Source of the DNA: Paraspadella gotoi
Lineage: Eukaryota; Chaetognatha
Direction of reading: 5' to 3'
Length of the DNA stretch: 64,000 nt
NCBI GenBank assembly: GCA_051294375.1
Contig: JBJCIZ010000239.1
Location: forward strand, 3,298,523-3,362,522
Below the pieces are notes generated by a model, which searched no databases, had not been told where the DNA came from, and was given only the letters and a program-made list of their open reading frames with translations. How positions within the stretch are numbered: the stretch's first letter is position 1; each line of letters begins with the position of its first letter. Shown in pieces: positions 1-10,599 of this stretch. A program made the translations under genes and the position numbers.

Positions 1-91
1 TCTCGCGTAATGGGCTATGATGTGAAATCATTAGGGACAGGAGCAAGCGGTAAAAGAAGACGGACGACTCCGACCGCGGCGGGAGGCAGGA

Positions 92-160
92 ACGTGAGAG
101 AGAGAGAGAGAGGGAGAGAGAGAGGGAGAGAGAGAGAGAGATAGAGAGAGGGGGTTGTCT
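92..160. repeat. (GA)n microsatellite
   Basis: An almost pure GA/GGGA tract lies in non-coding sequence. Similar GA tracts recur at 5,638-5,726 and 18,123-18,166, where they sit exactly at the ends of the large direct duplication. This one has no duplicated neighbour in the window. Confidence 0.9.
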
Positions 161-1000
161 TAAATTTCTATCGAGGATGAGGTGGGACGGAAAAAGAAGA
201 GGTAGGGTGGAGAGAAAGGTTAGCTGAGTGGGGAAGTTAATTCGGGGTCCCCCTTTCCTCTTTCGCGAAATGGCGGGAAAATGGCTGGAGCTCGCGGGAG
301 GAAAGAAGGATAGCAGTGATTGATTTCCTTTTATGTGTCTCTACTTTCTCGCCTCCCCCCCGCCCTCCCCTCGCCTTCTTTCTACTCAATTACGCGAAAA
401 AATTGTAATGATTGTAGATGTAAAGGATAAGGAATATTCGAACGATCGACCGAATGTGAAGACGATTTTTTTTTTTTGGTACGAAATAAAACATCAAATA
501 TATTAAAGCACATTATAAAAACGGTAGTTATTATTAGGAAAATTTGTTTTTCGTGGGATTCTATGCAGTTTTAAATAAAATGAAAACTTTTTAAACTTTA
601 AGAAGGAAACAAAGGCCAAATTTAAAACGGAAACTGAGCTCATTTACTTTTAGAATGTTTAACAAAATCTTTGAGACGAAAAACTCGTCAAAAGACAGCG
701 ATTCCCAAAAGAGGAGTTAATCTGGGAAAATACGAAGAGAGAAGGTTAACTTCGGGTATTAGGATTTATTGAGAAGTGGGTCAGGTATAAATAAACGAAA
801 ACAAATCGGAAGAAAAGAAAGAGGAAAGGAAAATTCTCAAACAAAAAAGAAAGAAATCGGATTACAAACTCGAAAAAAAAAAAAACCCGCGAACCGGGGA
901 AAAAAAAAAAAAAAAAAAAAAAAAATTCGTCGATGCGAAACGTCAAACGGCAAAAAAAAGGGACCTTCGCGCGGAAAAAAAAAAAAAAAGATTCAACGCT
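161..1000. other. AT-rich non-coding stretch, no gene seen
   Basis: The sequence is AT-rich with long A and T runs (for example near 466-477 and 899-925). The open frames here are lysine- or phenylalanine-rich translations of homopolymers, so I see no supportable gene. Confidence 0.6.
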
Positions 1001-3753
1001 TCGCCCCCCTATACGATTCGCCCGGGACGACGCCCGTTGAAAAACTAAAAAAAGGCGTGAGCCCGGCGGCGTCGGCAGGGTGGGGGTGGGGGGTGGGGTT
1101 GAAGGGAAGGGGAGAGAGACGGTTTTCTCTTTTCGTCGATTTTCAGGAATCCCCCCCTCTTTTCCCTCTCCTCGAGTCCGATGTCAAAAGCTCGGTTATA
1201 CGGCCTCCGAAAGAATACAGCCAAAGTCTTCTGCAATAAATTGACCTCGAAACACAGTGGTAGCAGCTTCCGATACCACTGTACAGTCTTTTCTGCCCGC
1301 TCGCTCCGATCCGGCAGCAGGTTTTACAGAGGGTTGCAAAAGAATACGAAGCTCGCTGAACCTGTGGGGTGGCAACTCGCTGGGGCCGTTAGAACTGCCC
1401 ACGATCAGCTAAGGCCGGGTCGCTGTTGTGAGTGAGCCAAGAAATTTGGATGCGACCACCGATGATCTGTACTAGAGAGTCTCACCACGCACACTCGCGT
1501 TCTCCCGCATGAGGTTTAGACGTTTGAGTGCTTGGGCAGACCGGATATGTCGTTAACCCCTTTCGGAAGATCGGATCCCGTTGCGATCGATCTACGCAAG
1601 ACGATGGCTCCACCTGTGGCTCCGTCTTGGACTTGCAGGACGATCTCAGGAACCCGCTGCGGGTCGGAGAGGGGCCGGGGCAAGGCTCTGGGCCGTTCGG
1701 ACCGAGCAACCTGGGTGGGGCCTGGCCTCTCGGGAAGCAGAGGCGGTCAGCAGGAGCGGCCGATGCTACCTCGTGCTGTAACCCGCTGGTGATGAATGCG
1801 GCTGACTCGCCATGGGACGATCAGTTCCCGCTTACTCCGCGACCACTGAGTCCGAGGATGGAGGAGCGTCCTTCCCCAGTTCCGCCACCTTTTTCAGCTT
1901 CATGTGGCCGAGTGAGGTGGAGGAATCGTCAGCGGCGAGAATCTCGGTGGACAGGCGATCGGAGTGAGTATGTAAGAACTTTGATTTGATTTTGTCACCA
2001 TAACTCGTTCCTTGCCCAAGGAGTCGTCGGGATGCGAGATTCGAAGTCGCCGCGCTTCACTTCACGACGCTCCGCCTCGAGAGTCATCGCCGAAAGTGAT
2101 AGTCGCGGAGCGTACGATTTTACCGTGGAGGTCGAGGGAGAGCTCTTATTGTTCAATGTTAGAAATTAGTTTTGTGCATATCTTGAAGACCGTCGTTACA
2201 AAAATAAAAAAAAATACATATTGATCACACTTTGATTAAAATTAAATATATGATTATATGAAAGAGTAGAATAGTATAGTTGAGCAATAGGAATATTCAA
2301 ATTGAATCATCTTTATTATAGGTTAAAAAAGTATCTGAATAGAGTGGTTAGAAAAATTAACATACGAATTTTATATTTATATTTATATAGGTCTTGATTA
2401 TTTTCAGTTACTGTTGATAGTGACTCACAAAAAGAGAAGGTTGGAGTTTGGACAATTAACATAATCTCTCCGAAAGGAAAGAAATAATATACCTTTCGTC
2501 AAGATCAGATGGGAGGATAAAGTGGGGCTGGGGTTGGCAACGACCGGTACTCAAGAATGGTAGCCTGAGAGAGATCTCGGTTTAGATATCTTTGCGTCGG
2601 AGTACGCGGGCGTCGAGGTTTCGAGGCCAGAACCGAGAGACGAAGTGCCGAGCTCCGGAGAAATCGGTTGACTACCAAGTCTCGGGACTCCGCTGATCGG
2701 ACGAATAGTGAGCGCGAGGCTTTCGGCCTCAAAGAGGGAAGATCCCTGCGGCGTCTGGACGAGAGACGAGGTAGAACAGGACCTTCGCCAGAAGCTCATC
2801 AATTGATTGCGCGACAGTCCGTGTCTCTGTTCCATGGGTATAGTTCTTGTTCGTGGGCCATTACTGCGTCACTCCTCTCTGTGCGGTCCGATCATCTCTT
2901 CTGCAAGGTCTGCGGGTGCGTTCTCGATCCTTCTCCGTCTGCTCTCTCCTATCCGTCGACGGGATATCGACCCCCATGAGCTCTCCTCTCGTGGCGCCTC
3001 CTGGGGGCGTTGGAGTTCGGCGGCTTCCGGGGGGGGGTAGGCCGTTTCTCGTTGTGTTGCCGCCCTCGGAAGAGTCGGTCGGAGATCTCCAGTGCGGACG
3101 ACCGGATCGAAGGCTCGGTTTCGCCGCCGACACTGTTTTCGCCGGTAGCGGATCGGCCTCGTAGCGGAAGGGGGGCGGAAAGCCCCCGGGAAGGGCACCG
3201 ACCTTCCTCCGGGGGCGTGGGGATGTCGCCGCACGTCGGGCCCTCCAGGAGGGCACGCTGGCCCCGCGGATAGCCAGGCGGTAGGAGGCCCACGATATGG
3301 ATGGCCGAACGTGAATTGTGGTGCCGTTTTTCGTTAGGCGCGTTTGACAACGAGAACGTCCTTCGGCGGCTCGGTTTCGGAACCGTTGCTTGGGACGCTT
3401 CTCCGCCTCGAATTTTTCCGACGCGTTCGAGCAATCGAGGACGTCGCCGCTTCGTCCGTCCTCGACGGTCCACCCACCAACGGTACGGCGGTGTGGAGCC
3501 CGAGTTGTTTGCCCGACTGAATTCCGGGTGTTCTGCGAATTGGCGCAGATCGCGACTTTACGCCGGATTGCGTTTCCATCGCCAATGGGCAGTGGGGAAC
3601 GCTCGTCCAAAGAAATTCCCGGCCGTCGGCACTCGAAGCGATCGTGGCGACCACCCCCTGGCACAACCAGTCGTTGTCTGCCTTTCGCCTTCGCGTGAGG
3701 TTTCTGCATGGGACGCCGCAGGCCGTTCACTCTACTCTCGTCCTAGCCTCCGC
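1001..3753. other. GC-rich, CpG-rich block with overlapping open frames
   Basis: Base composition rises sharply compared with both flanks and CpG is frequent. Long open frames occur on both strands, for example a 289-codon frame at 2,861-3,730 (-) and a 153-codon frame at 1,528-1,989 (+). They overlap one another, are rich in Arg, Pro and Gly, and show no motif I recognise, which is what unselected GC-rich sequence gives. A CpG-island promoter with 5' exons of an unknown gene is possible. The block ends in a 25-N gap, so any gene may be cut there. Confidence 0.4.
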
Positions 3754-3778
3754 NNNNNNNNNNNNNNNNNNNNNNNNN
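3754..3778. other. 25-N assembly gap
   Basis: Run of 25 unknown bases at the end of the GC-rich block; the composition changes abruptly to AT-rich sequence on the far side. Confidence 0.99.
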
Positions 3779-4690
3779 AAAGAGAAAGAAAGACCATGAA
3801 AACAAGAAAAAGGCCATAAAATGGATTTTTTTTCTAACGCTTTATTTCTTCTTGGAAAAAGGAATTGTCCGTGGCCATGGAAATATTTCTTTTTTCCATT
3901 TTTTTTTTCCACCGAAAAGCGTAAAATCTTTTTTGTCGCCTAAAAATTTCCATTCTTGCGGAGACAAAAGAGACTGAGTTACGCTCGAGGGCGATTTTCG
4001 GCGCATCAGCCCCCTGGTGAGGGCCAAAAACACCAACTACGCGGCAAAAAGTATTCTTTTTTTTTTTTTTTTGGCGTGAAAAGGACCGAATTGAATCGAA
4101 AATAAAATCTTTTTTAATGGGGGGAAACTACCAACGCCGAATTAACCTTTTCAAAAGGCTTTTGTTAATGTTTTAAGTAATATAATTTTCATATCCCCTT
4201 AAACTATAATACGCATAAAAAGATGTCAAAAAGTACATTTTTTAAAACTTTATTAATATGTTGGTTCATCGTCATTTAGATGTCGAAAATGAACCAACTA
4301 TTTTTCCCAACATTTCAATCCTGTCTTAATATTTACGGAAGAGCTAACATTCAGAAAGAAGATTGTTAAATTTATCTACTATTTATACCGTTATCTAGAC
4401 TGAGTAGTTGTAAGTACCTCTTCGAGCACAATGAGTTATGCGCACCATAGACGTCAGAGGGACACCCAGTAAAGGAATGGTAAAACAAAAGGTAAACCTG
4501 ACAACCAGTTTCCGTAGAGAAATGAAATAATCGAGAAAGAATAAGCAAAGACTGTAAAGAAATTTAAGACACTGCTTTCGAAATTAAGCATTTCTTCCAG
4601 CGCTTCTCCGGCAATACCACCCTATTAATGGAGCGCGACCAGGAACGTCAAACCTAGGGGAAAAAAAATTAGTTCCTCGTCCAGTTTTAT

Positions 4691-4722
4691 TTCATAAACT
4701 CGTATGTGAGTCGAAACATGTC
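4691..4722 (+). other. Degenerate hammerhead-like core
   Basis: The sequence has ACTC, a short loop, then GAGTCGAAACATGT. This is the same right half as the better motif at 5,079-5,112, but the GATGA box has decayed to CATAA. It looks like a decayed relative of that element. Confidence 0.3.
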
Positions 4723-5030
4723 CGTTTCACTATGAAATAAAAATCGTTGTTAAATCTCTCTTCAAACTTTGTTATAAACCGAATCAAAATGTTAATTCGT
4801 CTCTCTTTGCTGATCTGGCTTAATCCAAAGACTAGTGAATATTTTTTTTAATCTGTTACGCGAAGCCTTCTTCAATCGTTTGCCTTACAACATCTAATAT
4901 TTTCTAAAATTTTTTTTTATNNNNNNNNNNACCAGGAACGTCAAACTAAGGGGAAAAAATTTAGTTCCTCGTTTTATTTCATAAACAGAATCATTGTATT
5001 ATTTTCTCTCTTTTCGTTGCTAAGTGAATA

Positions 5031-5166
5031 TTAAGAAAGGTTTATTAATGTGCCAATACAACGATTTTTCATCAGCTTTGATGAAGACTCGAACCATCAG
5101 AGTCGAAACATGTACTCTTAATAATAAAAAAATCGTTGTATTGGCACATTAATAAACCTTTCTTAA
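5031..5166. repeat. Near-perfect inverted repeat (about 38 bp arms) around a hammerhead-like core
   Basis: The left arm (5,031-5,069) and right arm (about 5,125-5,166) are reverse complements over roughly 38 bases, including gtgccaatacaacgattttt. The roughly 55-base loop holds the hammerhead-like sequence listed next. A second element of the same build, with different arms, lies at 39,939-40,075. The build suggests a small non-autonomous mobile element. Confidence 0.75.
5079..5112 (+). ncRNA. Hammerhead-ribozyme-like core motif
   Basis: The order is GATGA, then a GACTC/GAGTC stem closed by a nine-base loop, then GAAAC. This matches the conserved hammerhead layout of CUGAUGA, stem II, GAAA. 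The usual C before UGAUGA is U here, and one extra A lies between GATGA and the stem, so cleavage activity is doubtful. Hammerheads of this kind are known in animal Penelope-like elements and retrozymes. Whether this one is active is not shown by the sequence. Confidence 0.35.
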
Positions 5167-5611
5167 TAAACAGAATCAAAATGTTAATTCGTCTCTCTTT
5201 GATGATCTTGCTTAATCCAAAGGCTCGTGAATATTTTTTTTAATCTGTTACGCTAAGCCTTCTTCATTCGTTTGCCTTACAACATCTAATATTTTCTAAT
5301 TTTTTTTTTATCTCGACAGAAAAAAAACTTGTAAAAAAAAAAGGCAAGACGATAAATAGTGCTTAAATGTTCTCACTGTGCGTGCGGTGATGCTCGAACA
5401 AAGAAAATTCTCTTCTTACCGGGACGAACAATTAAAGCACGAAGACTCATTAAAACTCATTTGATCGTGAATCTCGCCGAGGATTTCGGGAATTGACGGG
5501 AGCACATCCTTACGATCGTTTACGAAGGGGGTCAATGCATACAACTACGAGATCCCACTGACGCCCCCTACCGTCTCTCTCCCTGGCTCACTCGACAAAG
5601 TGAGAGAGAGA

Positions 5612-5636
5612 NNNNNNNNNNNNNNNNNNNNNNNNN
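5612..5636. other. 25-N assembly gap
   Basis: Unknown bases interrupting a GA-rich tract just before the first copy of the large duplication. Confidence 0.99.
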
Positions 5637-5637
5637 G

Positions 5638-5726
5638 AGAAGATGAGAAGAGAGACGAGAGAAGAGGAGAGAAGAGAAGAGAGAGAGATGAGAGAGAGAG
5701 AGAGAGAGAGAGATTCGAGAGAGAGA
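5638..5726. repeat. (GA)n tract at the start of duplication copy 1
   Basis: Imperfect GA repeats immediately precede gaccgcccgt, the first shared base block of the large direct duplication. The same order occurs at 18,123-18,166 before copy 2. Confidence 0.85.
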
Positions 5727-6360
5727 GAGACCGCCCGTTCTCGTTCACGCCGGGAAGCCCCGGACTGCCATAGTTTCATTTTTATTTCAGCGAATCGCGT
5801 GTGCAAAACCAATTTGTGAATTGAAACCGAAGGGGGAAATATAAAAAAAACCGGGAGTTTATTTTCTCAAAATCTGAACGATTATATCTCTTCGAGGTCC
5901 CCGGGATCATCATCACCGGATGGAAATAGGCAATCGGAATTCTGGAATAATAAATTCCCAAGCTACGTATGATAGAAAACCGAGGTCATTAATTCTGGTA
6001 AAATTTATTGAGCCATAACGGACTTGCCGGATTGGGCAAAGTATTTTGTTGGTTTAATGAAAATTTTAGGAAAATCCAAGATGTGTCCTAAAAATGAAAG
6101 GATTATCTCTTTGAATTAACGTTCAATTCTTTGAAAAGCAGTCACAACCGCGCAAGTTCTCTAGATCCGTTCGTCTGCATCGAAATATGCCTTACTGACT
6201 TCCTCACTCTACTTCCTTAATTTTTCTGTTCAAAGTTTAAATAAAATTATTGCAACTGACGTTTAAGAAGAGACATTTAAAAAAAAAACATTTATTTTTT
6301 TTCATGTTCTCGCCACGAGGGGATCATCAATAGATTTGTTAATAATTAATAACTTGGAAA

Positions 6361-6525
6361 ATTTTACTTTTCGCCGACCGGGGTTTTGGGCGTCTTTTGA
6401 AAAACTTAAAATACTTATTAAAAAAAAAAAAAAAAATACAAATATACCTAATTACTCCCTCGATCCGCATGTTAACCCCTAGACCACTCCTAACCCCCTA
6501 AACCCCGGTTGCGCAAGTAAATTTA
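6361..6525. mobile_element. Short inverted-terminal-repeat element with telomere-like core (copy 1)
   Basis: The left end reads ATTTTACTTTTCGCCGACCG and the right end is a degraded complement (CCCCGGTTGCGCAAGTAAAT). Inside are runs related to CCTAACCCC/CCCTAAACC. It is equivalent to 18,774-18,932 in the other duplication copy and belongs to the family seen at 41,389-41,572. There is no coding capacity, so it is MITE-like. Confidence 0.6.
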
Positions 6526-8616
6526 TACTTTTTTAAAAGGAAAAGAACAAGAGCACTCTTAAAGAGAAAAAACGATCTGTCCAAAAGCGCCCGATCAAAT
6601 TCCAAATGGCGCGCGGACAAAGAAAGAGGTTTTTGTTCTCCACACAAAAATCGAATCTGACTTTACATGCACAAATCGATTTAAGCACACGGCGACAGAA
6701 CTGGCGCCGATCTGGCTACGTCATCCTTTCGTCTCGCTTCTTGTCATCTTTTGGCGGCCACCGAATTTTATTTTTTTTTTTTTTTCCTCTCGAGTCAGGA
6801 AGGCCTTTAAAACGATGAGGGCTCAATCCTGAAGGTATCAAATTATAGGAGTCGGTTCATCAAGATGGATAGAAATCAAGAGGACATTAACTCTGTTGAT
6901 AAACCTTTCCTGTGTTTCATGATATGAATTATTTATTTTTAACTAATAATATCAAACACCTCTAAGTACTCGTTTCATTATTTATAAAAAAGATTGGCAC
7001 GAACTCGGTGCCAGTCACCTTCCAAGTTCGATCTTATTTTTTCCCCTCGATTTTTTTTTCTTCTGGAGATCGAGTTCTCGCCCCCACGATTATTCAATTC
7101 TGGTTCAAACCGGGCGTCGTCCACTCCGGAGCGGGAGCCCTCTTGTCCAGAGCAAACTGATAATTTACAAGCGTAGCAAACAGAGTTCATAGGCTAATAT
7201 AGCAAAAGGGATTCGGACGCGCTTTAAATTCTCGACAAAGACGAGCACGGCCAATATCAACAAATGTAAATCGAAATTATTCGTCGACATTGTCAAATCA
7301 TCCCCGGTTTCAATCAACTCGTGGTTTTCTGTTTTTTTCGACGGACCGGTCTTGGTGAGTGGTTCGACGAATTTCGTCTTTCAAGCTCGATCCTAGAAGG
7401 ATAAATTTTATAATCGCGAGAGCTTTCGCTTTTCACGCGCTCGACTCGGATTTCTTCAAAAGCCTCAGCGGGACCATCGCGATCGATTTTCCCGCGAGCC
7501 ACGCTCTGATTTTGTTTTCGAAAGAAATAACATTGACGCAAACTTCAACGAAAATTTCGACAAATTCAAAGTAGGACGAGGGAAGCACGCATTCACGAAC
7601 TTTTCCTCGGTGGGTCAAATCGAGAATACATTACGGCATTCAAAAAATTTTGCATGCATTTTTAACAGATAATTCATTATCGGGCCATGGCCTATCACTT
7701 TTTTTCGGTCCTACCTCGGCGATTAAAACTTTCTGAGTACTTTCTTTCGTCAACCACAACAAAAAATCAGCCGCCGCTAAGACCCCAATCTCCACCACGC
7801 TAATCCTAACCCTTTTTTTCACGGAGACGGATCAGCCCTTACCCAATTTAAACCACCATGCAAGCAGCGGCTTACCTCTTGGAATCCGCCTCTTCGATCG
7901 TTTTGTTCATGCATCTTCTCCTACGAAGTCACGTGCGCCCGTTCGTCCCAGAGCTGCGACTCTTCATCCCCGTTCCGACGTCAAGACTGGCCGAGGGCGA
8001 TTCTCTCGCGTCCCGCGTCGTGGACAACGAGACTCCTTAATTTTTTTTTGACAACTTTTTTTCTCGGCAAAAACGAGGAAAGGTTATTTCTTAAACTTCA
8101 GCCATATTGTGACTGTATTTGAGGAAATCAAAAAAAATAGGAAGATCAGCTATCTTTCATTTTATCAATCATTGGTGTCGTTCTAATGTCTCATATGCCC
8201 GGGAAAGACTTCCAAAAAAAAGGGAAACGAGAATCGTAGTTGGGTTCGTTTACGCGAGCTAGTCTTTTAAAGAAACGTTTTGGCCTTTAAGGGGACATGC
8301 GGGACATGAATAGGGACATTATGGCAACGGCAGTGTTGCCTGCGATGCCATTGGATAGTAGGGCATCTCACTGTTGGCTTTGGGGGCTTCCGACCTCAGT
8401 GAAGCATCCCAGTCACTGGCGCCGGTACCCTAGGACGGTCTCTGCTTTGCACAACGGACGAGGGAAGCCGGTTAGGACTGTGGATGGAACACACACCGCC
8501 TGTGATGGCGTGTTCCCCCTTGAGTCAATTGGATATGGACCTACGATGGTGGAGGTGAGGCCAGTGTGAATATTACCGCCCAAAGTCATAACGTTTAACT
8601 TGGCACCAGTTGACAA
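6526..8616. other. Spacer upstream of the glycine-carrier copy, no clear gene
   Basis: The sequence is matched by copy 2 and by two inverted segments at 20,458-21,676 and 22,050-23,720. Frames here are broken by indels. In the inverted segments the same DNA holds longer open frames, including one with a hydrophobic N-terminus (see 21,387-21,676), but none I recognise. The last few hundred bases probably hold the promoter and 5' UTR of the carrier. Confidence 0.4.
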
Positions 8617-10599
8617 ATGGAGTTCGGGCGAATGGCGGAGTCCCGCATGATCAAGTCTTTCTGTCGGTTTCGCTGTCGGGTTTCCACCCCCACTCCTCAT
8701 GTTTCAACCCTTCGATCTCGTCAAGACGCGAATTCAAACGGCGAACTTTGCCCATCCCAATCCCTCGTCCCCTCGCCGCAAGGTGCAGGTGGGGATTGAA
8801 AAACAATAAGAATAAATATGGAGAGGATAATTGTGGATGTTAATTGTTATATTTAAATGTCATAATTAAGAACCAATTCGTTTTTCATAATCATTTCACT
8901 TCGCAAATAAAACGTTTCACATTTTCCATTTTAACGAAATCCCCCGTCCAAAGTTCCGCTCGGCCGCTCGTCCATGATCGGCATCGTCGTCGACGTCGGT
9001 CCGCCACAGGAAAAGTGCGCTCGAGTCTCTGGAAAGGCGTGACTCCGTCCGTCCGTCCGTACCGTTCCCGGGGTCGGACTCTACTTCGCATCCCTCCACA
9101 CGATGAAGACAAGTTGGAACTCTCCCAGCGTTGGCTATGGAGAACTCGGAGCGGATATGGTTGATTAGTTTATGATATTTATATAGTTTATGAAATTTGG
9201 TGCAACAATATAAAAATATCCATTCATTTAATAAATAAGCCATCTTGCCTCTAACTTTTGGACGGGCTTGGTTGGGTTTAAGGCCTTCATCACTCTTTAA
9301 AAGATTAATGATCATAGCAGCGTCCTGCAAGCCCTTTCAATCAAGACTCTCTCTGTCTGCGTTTATTCACCCCCAGAGTTCCTGGCTTCTCAATTGAAGT
9401 GGTATAATATTTAAAGAATGTTTCAATTGTATGGAAAAGTATTAGACGTGAAAACTATAAGTAAGAGTTTATTTAATAAAAATAGTCGGGCAACGTCGTT
9501 ACCTATTTCATCTCTCCCAACATCCTCCCCCCTAATTCTTCCCAGCCAACGGCATTGCAATCCCTTACCGTCGAGTCCTCATCCCGCCACCATCCGCCGG
9601 CACCCTTGCTTCTTCCCTTCACCCGTCGTCCAAGGCTCGGTTCGAGTCGGGGCTTCTTCGACTACCGGTGGCATTCGGCGGACGCCCTCGTCGCCATCTA
9701 TCGGATTCGAGGGCGTCAAGGGGCTGTGGTCCGGCCTCTTGCGCCACCGTCTTGAGGGACGCCCCATTTTTCGGGGTGAGAAGCGGGGAAGACAAAATTA
9801 AATTGTAATTACCGATTAAAAAATAATTTGCGTTCGTTTATTATCTCGGATATGAAAGCTTTAAAACACGATTTTCCGATTTAATTTCGTTATTCTTTTA
9901 AAATTGACAAATTCCTGGAACCATATCGGGCGGACCATTATTTTTTATTAAACAACGGTTAGAAAGGGAGATGTCGACAGTTATTTCATAGGAATTTGAG
10001 TTCCAACATTATAATCCTAATCAACCGCTCAATTTCCCCCCCCCCAGGCCTTTACCTTGATGTTCTACAACCACGCCAAGAAGTCCGCCTTAGATCCGAA
10101 CGCTGTCGACGCCGCCCCCTCTTCCGGTCCCGACCCTTCACTTCCTCTGCGGCCTTTGCGCCGGAGTACTTGGCTTCCACGGATCACCCAACCGCCGGAC
10201 GTGTATTCAAAGACCGCACATGGCAGGTACATTGTGTAAGAACGAGTTCGGAAAACGAATGTTGACTTTTCTGTTTTATCCGTCTTTCACCGCCACCCTC
10301 GCCAAAAAGCTTGTTCCACGCCGGCACCTCGAAGGTCAGAGCGACGATAAAGGTTTAAACAAATCTACGTAAACAACGGCCGCCAAGGGGCTTTCAGTGC
10401 GAGTAATATAAAAAACTTGAGTTTAAATTCGTTTGAAATAAGATTCCATTTCTTAGTTTCAACTAACGAGTTCCGTTTTGTGTTTTTTTTCGTGTAATCC
10501 CAGGTGGGCCTTGCTCGAACAATGCGACGGACTGGCTTATTGGCGGCGAGACGGCGAACGCTCTTACGAAACAACTCATGATTGGTCGGACTCAAATGA
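8617..10599 (+). pseudogene. Mitochondrial glycine carrier (SLC25A38-like), frame-broken copy
   Basis: This duplicates the carrier at 22,021-25,511. The same exons can be followed: an N-terminal exon at about 8,617-8,790, one around 8,960-9,130 with the VPGVGLYF region, one around 9,545-9,780 ending in a DAPFSG-like region, one around 10,050-10,230, and a last exon ending in a TGA at about 10,597. Every exon carries single-base insertions or deletions against copy 2, so no continuous protein can be read. Because the differences cluster in short base runs, sequencing error is at least as likely as true decay. Confidence 0.75.

Larger units (their letters stand above)
4638..5340 (+). repeat. 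Partial direct repeat around a 10-N gap
   Basis: The segment beginning accaggaacgtcaaac (from about 4,638) is repeated from 4,931, immediately after the 10 Ns at 4,921-4,930. Both units continue through ttagttcctcg, the aaatgttaattcgtctctctttg block and the gcgaagccttcttca/gctaagccttcttca block. The second unit has an extra hairpin insertion at 5,031-5,166. This could be a true tandem repeat or two alleles placed end to end. Confidence 0.7.
3779..5611. other. AT-rich spacer with repeats, no gene seen
   Basis: Low-complexity AT-rich DNA with no coding frame I can support. It holds the partial tandem repeat and the hairpin with a hammerhead-like core that are listed separately, plus a 10-N gap at 4,921-4,930. 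Confidence 0.6.

Noticed and set aside
92-160. CRISPR or satellite array
   Set aside because: Simple dinucleotide repeat with no spacer-repeat pattern; no CRISPR array is seen anywhere in the window.
769-1239. 156-codon open frame
   Set aside because: Its first half is poly-Lys from A runs and the rest is low complexity; no motif or splice context.
2861-3730. 289-codon open frame on the minus strand
   Set aside because: Arg/Pro-rich, overlaps other long frames on both strands in GC-rich DNA, and resembles no family I know; kept only as part of the GC-rich block.
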